A stretch of 64,000 nucleotides of DNA from Nonomuraea jiangxiensis (GCF_900099965.1 NZ_FNDJ01000005.1:372001-436000), one strand, 5' to 3'; positions 20,214 to 29,530 are shown, counted from the stretch's first letter. Numbers and translations: made by a program. Notes: generated by a model not told the origin, from the letters alone.

Positions 20214-21338
20214 ATGGCAACCACTTCCTGCGACGTAGCCATCGTCGGCGCCGGGCTCGGCGGCTGCTTCCTAGCGTTATTGCTGGGACGCCGCGGCCGG
20301 CACGTCGTCGTCGTCGAGCAGGCTCCCTCCGTACCGAGCGGGGGCGCCGACTTCCTCAAGCCGCCGGGTCTGCGGGTGCTGGCCCGGCACGGAATGGCGC
20401 ACCTCATCGAACGCCATGGCCTCAGACGCGACGTCATCCGCTACTACCACGACGGTGAGCCGATCAAGGAGTGCCGCTTCCCCGACGGCGGCTTCCTCAT
20501 CCGCCCCTACCGCGAGCTGGTGGAGCTCATCTACGCCAGTTGCGCGATGGAGGGCGTCGAGTTCCGGTTCGACGCCAGCATCGACGACATCGTCATCGAG
20601 GACGGCCACGTCGAGGAGCTGGCGCTGTCCAACGGGGACCGGCTGCGGGCCGGCGTCGTGATCGGCGCCGACGGCACCAAGTCCGCCGTGCGCGAGGCGC
20701 TCGGCATCGAGCAGCGCACCATGCCGTACGAGCGGCTGCTGATGCGGGTGGCCACCGTGCCGCTGAGCGCCAGCGTCGCCCAGCTCAACCGGCTCTACTT
20801 CAGCTCGGAAGGCTGGCTCGCCTACCTCTACCCGATCAACCAGGACCAGGCCAGGGTGTTCGTCGGCCTGCCGCCGGAGGACGACAAGGAGATCTTCCAG
20901 GACGGCATCCCCGCGCTGCTCGACGAGCTGAAGAAGTTCGTCACCGACAGCTCCGACGCCTTCGACTTCCTGCAGCCCGCCACCTGGCAGCGGATCAAGG
21001 TGTCGTCGCTGCGGTTGAGCGCCTACCACAAGGGCAACGCGGCGCTGCTGGGCTCGGCGGCGTTCGCCTGCCACCCGATGACGGGCATGGGCATGAGCTA
21101 CACGCTGCACGACGCCGAACTGCTGGCCGATGTCATCTGCGCGGCCGGCGGCGACCATGAGCTGCTCGACCGGCTGCTCTACGCCCGCTACGAGCCCCGC
21201 CGACACGCCCACCGGCAGCTCATCGACTATGGTGACGCCCTGGCCGCGACCTTCCGCGACAGGGACGCCTACCTGGCCGCCTTCCGCCCCGACCTGCACG
21301 TCCACGGCGAGGCTGCGGCGGCGCTCCTACCCGGCTGA
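20214..21338 (+). CDS. FAD-dependent monooxygenase (PHBH fold)
   Basis: A 374-residue flavoprotein of the p-hydroxybenzoate hydroxylase fold. The N-terminal Rossmann motif is VAIVGAGLGGCFLALLLGRR, the second motif (DG motif) is VIGADGTKSAVREALGI, and the third is GNAALLGSAAFACHPMTGMG, where the usual GD is replaced by GS. Such enzymes hydroxylate or epoxidise aromatic or polyene substrates with NAD(P)H and oxygen. The start at 20214 is 27 bases after the MFS gene stop, so the two are probably co-transcribed. With the VAO-type oxidase it gives the cluster two oxidative tailoring enzymes. Substrate unknown. Confidence 0.82.
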   Translation: MATTSCDVAIVGAGLGGCFLALLLGRRGRHVVVVEQAPSVPSGGADFLKPPGLRVLARHGMAHLIERHGLRRDVIRYYHDGEPIKECRFPDGGFLIRPYRELVELIYASCAMEGVEFRFDASIDDIVIEDGHVEELALSNGDRLRAGVVIGADGTKSAVREALGIEQRTMPYERLLMRVATVPLSASVAQLNRLYFSSEGWLAYLYPINQDQARVFVGLPPEDDKEIFQDGIPALLDELKKFVTDSSDAFDFLQPATWQRIKVSSLRLSAYHKGNAALLGSAAFACHPMTGMGMSYTLHDAELLADVICAAGGDHELLDRLLYARYEPRRHAHRQLIDYGDALAATFRDRDAYLAAFRPDLHVHGEAAAALLPG

Positions 21339-21557
21339 GCCGGGGCCCCCGCCGCCCGCCATTCCCCAACTGAGGCCGTCCCGTGCGACGCTGAGTGCGA
21401 TGGGCCGGCCCGATCCCCAGGCGGCGGGGGCGCCTCATGTGGTAGTGCCTGCCCTACCGCAAGTACGGGTGACAGCGGGGGTCCGCCCGGCACCGGATCT
21501 TCGCGATGCTGATGCGAGATCACGTACGACTCGTCGGCATCGGAGAGAACTGTGCCT

Positions 21558-22601
21558 ATGGTGGACACGTCCCTCACCCCCGCGTCAGCCAGGAGAGATG
21601 GCGACAGGGGCAGCGACTTCGCGCGGTTGTCGCGCCGCATCGCCGAGGAGGGCCTGCTGGACAGGCGCCCCGGCTACTACGCGGTCCGGATCGGCCTGGT
21701 CGCGGCCCTGTTCGCGGGAAGCTGGGCGCTCTTCGCGGCGCTCGGGGACTCCTGGTGGCAGATCCCGGTGGCGGTGCTGCTGGCGGTGGCGTTCGCCCAG
21801 GTCACGCTGCTGGCGCACGACCTGGCGCACGGGCAGATCGCCCGGTCGCGGCGGACGAGCCGGATCGCCGGGCTGCTGGTGGGCAACCTGGGCGTCGGCC
21901 TCAGCTACGGCTGGTGGATGGACAAGCACACCCGCCACCACGCCAACCCCAACCACGAGGAGCACGACCCCGACGTCGCGCCCGACCTGCTGATCTGGTC
22001 GGAGCGGCAGGCCGCGACGGCCGGCGGGATCTCCCGGTTCATCGGGCGGTGGCAGGCGTTCCTGTTCTTCCCGCTGCTCACCCTGGAAGGGGTGAACCTC
22101 AAGGTCTCGAGCTTCCGCGCGCTGCGCCGCCCGTCGCTGAAGAACCGAAGGATCGAGGGGCTGCTGCTGGGCGGGCACGTGGCGGCGTACCTGGGGGCGC
22201 TGTTCCTGGTGCTGCCGCCCGGCAAGGCGCTGGTGTTCCTGGCCGTGCACCAGGCCTGTTACGGGATCTACCTGGGCTGCACGTTCGCGCCCAACCACAA
22301 GGGCATGCCGGTGCTCACCGCGCAGGACAAGCTGGACTTCCTCCGCCGCCAGGTGTTGACCTCCCGGAACGTGCGCGGCGGGTGGCTGACCGACATCGCG
22401 CTCGGCGGCCTCAATCTGCAGATCGAGCACCATCTCTTTCCCAGCATGCCGAGCGCGAACCTGCGCAGGGCACGGCCCATCGTGCGGGCGTACTGCAGCT
22501 CGCTCGGCGTCGAGTACGCCGAGTGCGGGCTGATCGAATCGTGGGGTGTGGCGCTGCGCCACCTGCACGAGGTGGGCAGGCCGCTGCGCGTCGGGACGTG
22601 A
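21558..22601 (+). CDS. Membrane fatty-acid/acyl desaturase
   Basis: A 347-residue membrane di-iron desaturase. All three histidine boxes are present: HDLAHGQ, HTRHHANPNH and QIEHHLFP. About four to five hydrophobic segments are arranged as in front-end/acyl-CoA desaturases. The reaction is oxygen-dependent introduction of a double bond into an acyl chain. The start is either ATG 21558 or GTG 21552; GGAGAG at 21542-21547 fits the ATG better. It follows the monooxygenase gene after about 220 bases, so it may be separately transcribed. It could serve membrane lipids or the neighbouring cluster. Confidence 0.88.
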   Translation: MVDTSLTPASARRDGDRGSDFARLSRRIAEEGLLDRRPGYYAVRIGLVAALFAGSWALFAALGDSWWQIPVAVLLAVAFAQVTLLAHDLAHGQIARSRRTSRIAGLLVGNLGVGLSYGWWMDKHTRHHANPNHEEHDPDVAPDLLIWSERQAATAGGISRFIGRWQAFLFFPLLTLEGVNLKVSSFRALRRPSLKNRRIEGLLLGGHVAAYLGALFLVLPPGKALVFLAVHQACYGIYLGCTFAPNHKGMPVLTAQDKLDFLRRQVLTSRNVRGGWLTDIALGGLNLQIEHHLFPSMPSANLRRARPIVRAYCSSLGVEYAECGLIESWGVALRHLHEVGRPLRVGT

Positions 22602-22680
22602 CGATCGGCTCCGTCCCGCCGGGTCCGCTGCCCCGCTGGAGCGTGAGGAACCTGCGGGACCGGCCGGACCCTGTGTCAGG

Positions 22681-23274
22681 ATGGCGACTGTGTCCACAGT
22701 GTCGCCGGTGCCCGTCGCGGCGGCCGCGTTGCGGCTGTCGCGGGCCGTCGTGTTCGCGGCGGTCTGCGGTGCCGTGTCGGCGGGCGGGCACGCGCTGGCC
22801 GGGGGCGGGCCGGTGCCGTTCGGGGTCTACCTGGCCGGGGTGCTGGGCGCGTTCGGGCTGGCATGCCTGATCGACGGGCGCGAGCGCGGGCCCGCGGCCG
22901 TGCTGGCCGCGACCGTGGGCGCCCAGATGGTGCTGCACCAGCTCTTCGAGCGGGTGGCGCCGGGCGCGGCGGGCGATCCCGGGCACGCGCACCCAGCGTT
23001 CGGCATGGCGCTGGCGCATCTCACGGTGGCGGCGCTGACGGCGTGGTGGCTGCACCGCGGCGAGCGCGCCCTGTGGCTGGTGCTCCGCCTCTACGCGACG
23101 CCGCCGCCGATCGGATGGCTGCCCGTCCGCGGGCCGGTGGCGGGCGCCGCCGGGTCCGGCGCGCAGGCCGCCCTGTCGTGGCGGCCGGTGACCCACGACG
23201 TGCCCGCGTCCGCGGGCAGGACCGTCTCCCCCACAGTGAGCAGGCGAGGGCCGCCCGGCACGCCGAGGCGTTGA
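22681..23274 (+). CDS. Predicted membrane protein next to the CopC-like gene
   Basis: A 197-residue protein that I do not recognise. Four hydrophobic segments occupy about residues 10-135, with histidines clustered at their ends (HQLFERV, GHAHPAFGMALAH, WWLHRGE). The last 60 residues are hydrophilic and proline-rich. The histidine pattern and the copC-type gene 94 bases downstream suggest a metal-related envelope role, but this is inference from context. The ATG at 22681 has no clear ribosome binding site. Confidence 0.55.
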   Translation: MATVSTVSPVPVAAAALRLSRAVVFAAVCGAVSAGGHALAGGGPVPFGVYLAGVLGAFGLACLIDGRERGPAAVLAATVGAQMVLHQLFERVAPGAAGDPGHAHPAFGMALAHLTVAALTAWWLHRGERALWLVLRLYATPPPIGWLPVRGPVAGAAGSGAQAALSWRPVTHDVPASAGRTVSPTVSRRGPPGTPRR

Positions 23275-23368
23275 AGTCCTTCGGCGTCCATGTCGGGCGC
23301 GTCCTTTCCTGCCTGTGCTCCGGACGGCGCCACGGGCGCGGTCCGGAAGATCCTTCTGGAGATCGGTC

Positions 23369-23983
23369 ATGACATTCCCGCGGCTGAGCATCCGCAAAGC
23401 GGCGCTCGCGGCCCTCGCCTGTGCCCTCTTCCTGGCACTCCCCGCCTCGCCGGCCCTGGCCCACGACGCGCTCAAGCGCAGCTCGCCGGCCAAGAACGCG
23501 CAGGTCGGCTCGGTCGACCGGATCGAGCTCGAATACTCCGCCGGCGTCAAGTTCCCGTTCGTCCTGCTGCACGACGCGGCGGGCAAGCAGATCACGATCG
23601 GCGAGCCGCGCACCTCCGGGCACCTGGTGCTCGCCGACGTCCCGCAGCCGCTCGCGCCGGGCGCGTACGTGATCGCCTGGCGGGTGGTCTCCTCCGACGG
23701 CCACCCCATAGAGGGCGAAATCCCCTTCAGCGTGAAAGGATCATCCTCCGTATCGGCATCACCCTCGCCGGCCGGCGGGGCGGCCACCGGTGGGCCGTCC
23801 ACGGCGGCGACCCGGCCGGCCCCGGCCGGATCCGCCGCGGCGGCCGGGGAGACGTCCGCCGCCTCGGCGGGCGTACCCGGCTGGATCTGGGGCGGGCTGG
23901 CGGTGCTCGTCGTGCTGGGCGCGTTCGTCCTGATCAGGACCGCGCGCCGCGGCCGTGATCGGGAGGACGTGAATGCGGATTGA
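23369..23983 (+). CDS. CopC/YcnJ-type copper-binding secreted protein, membrane-anchored
   Basis: A 204-residue protein with a Sec signal peptide ending in SPALAHDALKRSSPA. Cleavage before the histidine gives the mature N-terminal His that ligates Cu(II) in CopC proteins. A second conserved His follows in SSDGHPIEGEIPFSV. The beta-barrel domain spans about residues 30-125. An alanine/serine/proline linker and a single C-terminal membrane helix with a basic tail (TARRGRDRED) then anchor it outside the cell. The methionine-rich Cu(I) site of Gram-negative CopC is absent. GGAGAT precedes the ATG. Its stop overlaps the start of the next gene by 11 bases. Confidence 0.87.
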   Translation: MTFPRLSIRKAALAALACALFLALPASPALAHDALKRSSPAKNAQVGSVDRIELEYSAGVKFPFVLLHDAAGKQITIGEPRTSGHLVLADVPQPLAPGAYVIAWRVVSSDGHPIEGEIPFSVKGSSSVSASPSPAGGAATGGPSTAATRPAPAGSAAAAGETSAASAGVPGWIWGGLAVLVVLGAFVLIRTARRGRDREDVNAD

Positions 23984-24965
23984 GCAGGCCAGGCAGATCG
24001 CGCGGACGTGGGTGCGGGAGCACGGGGCCGGGCTGCCCGGGTTCGGCGGGGCCTTCCTCACCGGGTCCGTGCTGTGGGCCCCCGACCCGGACGCGGAGCT
24101 TCCCCCGACCGCCGACGTGGACGTCGTCCTGATCCAGGATCCGCCCTCGCGCCTCGGGAAGTTCCGTTACGAGGGGGTGCTGATCGAGGTCTCCGCCCTG
24201 GCCGGGCTCGGCTCCGCGCACGACGTGCTGAGCGACTACCACCTGGCCGGCGCCTTCCACCTGCCGTGCGTGCTGGCCGACCCGACCGGGCGGCTGGGCG
24301 AGCTCCAGCGGGTGGTGGCCCGCGACTTCGCCGAGCGGCCGTGGATCCTGGCCCGCTGCACCGACGCGATGGACCGGGTGCGCGGGTGGATCAACGGCAT
24401 GGACGAGTCCGCGCCGCTGGCCGACCAGGTCACCTCGTGGCTGTTCGGCACCGGGGTGACCACGCACGTGCTGCTGGTGGCGGGGCTGCGCAACCCCACC
24501 GTGCGCCGCCGGTACGCGGCCGTGCGCGAACTGCTGGCCGCGCACGGGCGGCTGGACTTCCACGAGAGCCTGCTCGGCCTGCTGGGCTGCGCCGAGCTGA
24601 GCCCGGCCAGGGTGGAGCGGCACCTGGCCGCGCTGGAGACGGTATTCGACGCCACCTCGGGGCTGCGGGTGCCCTCCTACCGGTTCGACAGCGACATCTC
24701 GCCCGTGGCCCGGCCGGTCACCATCGACGGCAGCCGCGAGCTCATCACGTGCGGGCTGCACAGGGAGGCCGTGTTCTGGCTGGTGGCCACGTACGCGCGC
24801 TGCCTGGCCAAGCGGGCGGCGGCGGGCGCCGGCGGCTACGAGGACGGTTTCCTGGAGCTGCTGGCCGACCTCGGCGTGGCGACCTTCGCCGACCGCCGCC
24901 GCCGTGGCGATCGCGTCCTGGCCGCCCTGCCCGGGGTGTGGCAGACGGCCATGGCGCTGTGCTGA
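23973..24965 (+). CDS. Nucleotidyltransferase-fold protein
   Basis: A 330-residue protein. Residues 27-54 have the nucleotidyltransferase signature: a GS motif (FLTGSVLWAP) followed by DVDVVLI with the metal-binding DxD. The remainder is helical and has no other recognised domain. Members of this broad fold transfer nucleotides to antibiotics, proteins or RNA, and the acceptor here is unknown. The ATG lies inside the last codons of the CopC-like gene (ATGCGGATTGA), so the two are translationally coupled although their functions look unrelated. Confidence 0.65.
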   Translation: MRIEQARQIARTWVREHGAGLPGFGGAFLTGSVLWAPDPDAELPPTADVDVVLIQDPPSRLGKFRYEGVLIEVSALAGLGSAHDVLSDYHLAGAFHLPCVLADPTGRLGELQRVVARDFAERPWILARCTDAMDRVRGWINGMDESAPLADQVTSWLFGTGVTTHVLLVAGLRNPTVRRRYAAVRELLAAHGRLDFHESLLGLLGCAELSPARVERHLAALETVFDATSGLRVPSYRFDSDISPVARPVTIDGSRELITCGLHREAVFWLVATYARCLAKRAAAGAGGYEDGFLELLADLGVATFADRRRRGDRVLAALPGVWQTAMALC

Positions 24966-24969
24966 CGGG

Positions 24970-25956
24970 TCAGCGGCCGTCCAGCAGGTGGAGGTCGTCG
25001 CCGTAGATGTCGGGGCTGAGGTCCACTTCGCCGACGAAGTTCCCGGGGAAGCCCAGCTCGAACTCCGCCGCCGACTCCAGCCGCCGCACCGCCTCCTCGG
25101 GCAGCGCCAGCCGCGTCGCTTCGAGGTTGTCCTTGAGCTGCTCGGCGCTGCTCACCCCGATGATCGGGTGCACGCCCCCGCGCAGCACCCAGGCCAGGGC
25201 CACCTGCGCGGGCGTGGCGCCCAGCTCGCCGGCCACCTCGACCACGACCCGCACCACGGCCCGGTCCCGCGCGCTGATGCCCTCGGGCGACACCCGCGAG
25301 GCCGCCGCGTCCGGGGCCTCGTAGCGGCCCGACAGCACGCCGTGCCCGAGCGCCCCCCACGCGGCCACGCTGATCTCCAGGGCCCGCGCCATCGGCAGCA
25401 GCTCCCGCTCCACGTCGCGGTGGACCAGGCTGTAGGGCACCTGCAGGCCGGCGAACGGCGTCCAGCCGCGCCAGTCGGCCAGGGTGTTGGCCTGGCTGAC
25501 CACCCAGGCCGGGGCGTCGGAGAAGCCGATGTGCAGCACCTTGCCCGCGCGGACCGCGTCGTCCAGTGCCCGCATCGTCTCCTCGATCGGGGTGTGCCGG
25601 TCCCAGACGTGCACCCAGTAGAGGTCGATGTAGTCGGTACGCAGCCGCCGCAGGCTGCGCTCCAGCGACAGGACGAGGTTCTTGCGGTGGTTGCCGGCCG
25701 CGTTCAGGTCGGTGCGGTCGCGGGTGGGGGTGTACTTGGTGGCCAGGACGTAACGGTCGCGGCGGCCCTGGAGCAGCTCGCCGACGACGAGTTCGCTGTC
25801 GCCGTACATCGAGGCCGTGTCCACGACGTTGCCGCCCGCCTCGGAGTACAGGTCGAAGATCCGCCGCACCTCCGGCGTGGCCTCCCGGTAGGTCATCGCG
25901 CCCAGGAACAGCTCGGAGATCCGCAGCCCGGTGCGGCCCAGCAGGCGGTAGCGCAT
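24970..25956 (-). CDS. Aldo/keto reductase
   Basis: A 328-residue NADPH-dependent oxidoreductase with the (beta/alpha)8 fold. The catalytic tetrad is visible as Asp and Tyr in VVDTASMYGDSE, Lys in VLATKYTP and His in YWVHVWDRH. The C-terminal cofactor site is PIIGVSSAEQLKDNLEA. It reduces aldehydes or ketones, substrate unknown. The ATG at 25956 begins with the family-typical MRYRLLGRTGLRISEL. It is divergent from an XRE-family regulator gene 154 bases away, which probably controls it. Confidence 0.9.
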   Translation of the reverse strand: MRYRLLGRTGLRISELFLGAMTYREATPEVRRIFDLYSEAGGNVVDTASMYGDSELVVGELLQGRRDRYVLATKYTPTRDRTDLNAAGNHRKNLVLSLERSLRRLRTDYIDLYWVHVWDRHTPIEETMRALDDAVRAGKVLHIGFSDAPAWVVSQANTLADWRGWTPFAGLQVPYSLVHRDVERELLPMARALEISVAAWGALGHGVLSGRYEAPDAAASRVSPEGISARDRAVVRVVVEVAGELGATPAQVALAWVLRGGVHPIIGVSSAEQLKDNLEATRLALPEEAVRRLESAAEFELGFPGNFVGEVDLSPDIYGDDLHLLDGR

Positions 25957-26110
25957 CACGTCGCCCCCTCTCGGGGCGCGGGTGCGGTGGTGGCGAGGTT
26001 CCGTGTCATGGAGCAAGCACATCGCGATCGGCCCTGGACAGGGAGGCCGGGGTGAGACTGGCCCCCGCAGGGCCACGATCAGGGCGCGGGGCCACCGTAG
26101 ACTCGGGGCC

Positions 26111-26968
26111 GTGACCGACAACGAGCTGGGGGCGTTCCTCCGCGCCCGCCGCGAGGCGCTCAAACCCTCCGACGTCGGGTTACCGGACGGTCCGCGGCGG
26201 CGCACGCCGGGGCTGCGCAGGTCCGAGGTGGCCACCGTGGCGGGCGTGAGCGTCGAATATCTGACCAGGCTGGAGCAGGGCCGCGACCGCAACCCGTCCA
26301 CGCAGGTGCTCGCGACGCTGGCCGGCGCGCTGCGCATGACGCCGCAGGAGCGCGTGCACCTGCGCTATCTCGCCAAGGTGGCCGGCGGCGGCCACCTGTT
26401 GTGCCCGGGGCCGGACCAGGCGCCCGCCCGTACGGTGCGCCCCGCGGTGCACGCGCTGCTCGACCGGCTCGAACCCGCCCCTGCGGCCGTGCTCAACCGG
26501 CTGGGCGACGTGCTCGCGCACACCACGGGCTTCGAGCGGCTCTTCGGCCCGCTCGGGCTGCTGGACGGCGAGCGGCCCAACATGTTCCGGTTCGTCTTCG
26601 CCGACGCGCGGTCCAGGGCCGCCTTCCCCGAGTGGGACCAGGTCGCCGACGAGTACGCCGCCACGCTCCGGCTGGAGGCCGCCGCCGACGACGACTATGC
26701 GACGGAGCTGCTCGCCGAGCTGTCGTTCGCGGCGGGTGAGTCCTTCGGCGCGCGCCTGTCGGGGCCACCATGCCCGCCGCGCCTGGCGCCCGTGGAGCGG
26801 CTGACGCATCCACGGGCGGGCGAGCTGCGGCTGGAGCTGGAGCCGCTCCACCTCTCGGACCAGGAGCAGCGCCTCATCGTCTACCTGCCGGCCGACGCCG
26901 CCACCGCGGCCGCGCTCGACCTGCTCACCGGCCGCCGGCCGGGCGCGCTGCGCGCCGTCGGCGGCTGA
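26111..26968 (+). CDS. XRE-family regulator with MmyB-like ligand domain
   Basis: A 285-residue regulator. An N-terminal helix-turn-helix (about residues 5-80) contains RRRTPGLRRSEVATVAGVS and YLTRLEQGRDRNPS, typical of the large actinomycete family of helix-turn-helix proteins with a MmyB-like C-terminal domain. That domain (about residues 105-280) has the PAS-like ligand-binding pattern of the family, often fatty-acid binding. The GTG at 26111 starts MTDNELGAFLRARRE. The divergent aldo/keto reductase is the most likely target. Confidence 0.85.
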   Translation: MTDNELGAFLRARREALKPSDVGLPDGPRRRTPGLRRSEVATVAGVSVEYLTRLEQGRDRNPSTQVLATLAGALRMTPQERVHLRYLAKVAGGGHLLCPGPDQAPARTVRPAVHALLDRLEPAPAAVLNRLGDVLAHTTGFERLFGPLGLLDGERPNMFRFVFADARSRAAFPEWDQVADEYAATLRLEAAADDDYATELLAELSFAAGESFGARLSGPPCPPRLAPVERLTHPRAGELRLELEPLHLSDQEQRLIVYLPADAATAAALDLLTGRRPGALRAVGG

Positions 26969-26971
26969 CCC

Positions 26972-28897
26972 TCAGGCCCTGCGCAGCGACCGGGTGAGCC
27001 CGGCGGCGATCGTCGTCGCCAGCACCCAGCCCGCCACGATCAGCGCGTACGCGAGCCACTGCGTCCCGCCGCCGGGTTTGTACGCCTTCTCCTGCCCGAA
27101 GTCGATGATCGGCAGCAGCAGGTCCAGGGTGTAGACCAGCGCGTTGAAGTCCGGCGCCTCCCCCGGTTTCAGCGGCGGCGGCTCGAACGCGGTGAACACC
27201 CCCGTGCCCAGGGCCAGCAGGGCCGCCAGCCAGCCGGCCGCACGTAGGGGACGGAAGCCGTAGCCGACGGTGACGTCCTGCAGGCGGCCCCAGAGGCCGG
27301 CGTACCAGGGCAGGGTGGCGCGGCGGCGGCGCTGGCCGGCCAGGAGCGTGTCGCGGGCGTCGGCGTCGCTGCCCAGCCGCCGGTACATCGCGGCGAGCTG
27401 CTCGTAGGCGCCCGGCAGGTAGCCGTCGGGGTCGGCGCGCAGCCAGCCGAGCCGTTCCGCGGCGGGGAGCAGGGGTTCGAGCACCTCGTACGACAGCCCG
27501 TCCATACGGATCGCCGCGGGCCAAACGCCGGGGTCGTCGCGCAGCACCCCGATGCGCGCGTGGCGCAGCTCGACCGTGCCGCCGACGGGCCGCGCGGTGC
27601 GCAGGGCCAGCTCCCGCGCCTCCAGCCGCCAGCATTTCAGCGCCACCTCGCCGGGGGCCTCCAGGATGGCGTCGTCGAAGCACAGGCGGCTGCCGACCTG
27701 GGCGTTGGTCAGCCGGACGCGACCTCGGGCGGTGAAGCCGTGGCAGAGGTTGAGCACCTTGCCGACCGTGAGGCCGTTGGCCGACAGCGCCGAGCCGCCC
27801 GGGTTGTCCAGGCGGGCGCCCTCGAAGTGGGCCGGGCCGGTGACGGAGGCGTCGAGCAGGCTGACCTCGCCCTCCGCCGACAGACCCTTGCGGGCGTGCA
27901 GGGCGCCGTTCACGACGACGCCGTCGGCCGCGACCACCACGTCGCCGGGGTTGCGCAGGGTGGCGCCGTCCAGATTGAGCGCGCCGCCGATGGTGGCGTT
28001 CTTCAGGCGGATCTGGCCGTCGGCCTCGACGAGTGACAGGAACAGGCCGCCCTCGGCGTTCAGGCCGCCGCCGTGCACCGCGAGGCCGCCGGCGTTGGCG
28101 ATGCGCGAGCCGCGCAGCGTGGCGGGCCCGCCGATGCGGGCGAAGCGCAGGCTGATCTCCCCGTCGGCCGTCATCCGCCGGGCGAACAGGCCCACCTGGA
28201 CGTCCAGGTTGGAGCCGCCCAGCGCCAGGCCGCCGGGGGCGTGCAGAGTGGCGCCGTCGAGGTTGACGGCCGCGCCGATCCTGGCGGCGGTCAGGATGAT
28301 CTCGCCGTCGCTGGTGAACCCGTCCTGGGCGCGCAGGTTGCTGCCGACATCGAGGTGCTCGGCGTAGACGGCGGCGCCGCCGGGGTTGTGCAGGCGGGTG
28401 CCGTTCAAGGTGAGGTTGCCGCTGATCCGGCCGCTGGGCAGGCGCACCTCCCCGGTGACGTGGCAGCCGGTGAGCCGTAAGTTGCCCTCCACCTGGATGT
28501 TGGAGGCGGTCAGGCCGGGCAGCAGGGAGCCGCTGAAGCTGAGGAAGCGGGTGCGGGCCTGGTAGAGGTCGGGGGTCTCGTCGAAGGCGCACCCCTGGAA
28601 CATGACCGGGCAGCCGATCTCGCCGAAGGCCAGGTGGAGCCGGCCGGTGACGCGGGCTCCCGCCAGCCGCAGCGCCCGCCGGGGGGCGTCGTCCAGCAGC
28701 AGCTCGGCCAGCACCTCCGCGCGCACGCTGCGGTCGGGGTGCCAGGAGGCGGCGTCGGCGGGATCGTCGTGGCCGGGGGATCCGGTGCGCAGGTCCACCT
28801 GCGCGCCGCGGTCCAGGGCGGCGGCCACGGCCTGCTCGGCGGGGGTGAGGTCAGCGGTTCGCACACCGACATCCTGGCCGCCTGGAGCGTCGATCAT
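26972..28897 (-). CDS. Beta-solenoid repeat protein with C-terminal membrane helices
   Basis: A 641-residue protein. After an alanine-rich N-terminus, residues 80-430 form a long run of repeats of about 20-25 residues in which short hydrophobic strands alternate with glycine/asparagine turns (GNLRLTGCHVTGEVRLPSGR, AAVNLDGATLHAPGG). This is the look of a right-handed beta-solenoid of bactofilin or pentapeptide-like type. Residues 480-545 are helical. Two hydrophobic helices near the end (LRAAGWLAALLALGTGVF and YALIVAGWVLATTIAAGL) anchor it in the membrane. Similar proteins in actinomycetes are often called membrane-associated oxidoreductases, but I see no cofactor motif. Function unknown. Confidence 0.7.
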   Translation of the reverse strand: MIDAPGGQDVGVRTADLTPAEQAVAAALDRGAQVDLRTGSPGHDDPADAASWHPDRSVRAEVLAELLLDDAPRRALRLAGARVTGRLHLAFGEIGCPVMFQGCAFDETPDLYQARTRFLSFSGSLLPGLTASNIQVEGNLRLTGCHVTGEVRLPSGRISGNLTLNGTRLHNPGGAAVYAEHLDVGSNLRAQDGFTSDGEIILTAARIGAAVNLDGATLHAPGGLALGGSNLDVQVGLFARRMTADGEISLRFARIGGPATLRGSRIANAGGLAVHGGGLNAEGGLFLSLVEADGQIRLKNATIGGALNLDGATLRNPGDVVVAADGVVVNGALHARKGLSAEGEVSLLDASVTGPAHFEGARLDNPGGSALSANGLTVGKVLNLCHGFTARGRVRLTNAQVGSRLCFDDAILEAPGEVALKCWRLEARELALRTARPVGGTVELRHARIGVLRDDPGVWPAAIRMDGLSYEVLEPLLPAAERLGWLRADPDGYLPGAYEQLAAMYRRLGSDADARDTLLAGQRRRRATLPWYAGLWGRLQDVTVGYGFRPLRAAGWLAALLALGTGVFTAFEPPPLKPGEAPDFNALVYTLDLLLPIIDFGQEKAYKPGGGTQWLAYALIVAGWVLATTIAAGLTRSLRRA

Positions 28898-28919
28898 GTA
28901 ACGCCACTGATGACCGGCT

Positions 28920-29513
28920 CTAGTCGCGCACGTCCAGACCCAGGGCGGCGGCGATGACCGTGGCCTGGACGGGGTCGATGATCGCGCCCTTGATCGTGAC
29001 GGTGTGCGGGTCGAGCGTGCTCAGGTCGCTGCCGCGCAGGTCGCACCGGGTCAGGTCGGCCTCGCGCAGCACCGCGCCCGACAGGTCGCAGCGCCGCAGC
29101 TCGGCGCCCTCCAGCCGGGCGCCCGTCAGGTCGGCCTCGCGCAGCCGGACGCCGTGGAAGGCGCTGCCGCGCAGCTCGGCGCCGCGCAGGCCGGCGAAGG
29201 ACCAGTCGCCGCCCTCGACCTTGAGCAGGCCGTAGGTGCACCGGTCGAACACGCTGCCGGTCAGCTTGCAACCCTCGAACGTGGCCTCGAAGAGCGAGCA
29301 CCGGGTGAAGGTGCAGTTGAGGAAGCGGGCGTCGCGGTGCTCGGACACGTTGAACCGCACGTTGCTGAAGTGGCATTCCTCGAACGAGGACCCGTGGTCG
29401 ATCAGCTCGGTCATGTCCACGTCCTGGAACAGCACCCGCCGGTGCGTCTCCCCCGAGATCTCCAGGGTGTCCCAGTCCTCCGCCCAGATCGTCTTCTCCG
29501 TGGGATGTGCCAT
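28920..29513 (-). CDS. Pentapeptide repeat protein (MfpA/Qnr-like fold)
   Basis: A 197-residue protein built largely of A(D/N)LxX pentapeptide repeats, clearest at residues 105-165 (LREADLTGARLEGAELRRCD, LREADLTRCDLRGSDL), with a looser first half. This gives a square beta-helix, as in MfpA and Qnr proteins, which mimic DNA and protect gyrase from quinolones. Many relatives have no known target, so a resistance role is only possible. It lies 22 bases upstream of the solenoid membrane protein gene on the same strand, so two repeat-fold proteins may work together. Confidence 0.82.
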   Translation of the reverse strand: MAHPTEKTIWAEDWDTLEISGETHRRVLFQDVDMTELIDHGSSFEECHFSNVRFNVSEHRDARFLNCTFTRCSLFEATFEGCKLTGSVFDRCTYGLLKVEGGDWSFAGLRGAELRGSAFHGVRLREADLTGARLEGAELRRCDLSGAVLREADLTRCDLRGSDLSTLDPHTVTIKGAIIDPVQATVIAAALGLDVRD

Positions 29514-29530
29514 GCGAACACGTTAGCGGC

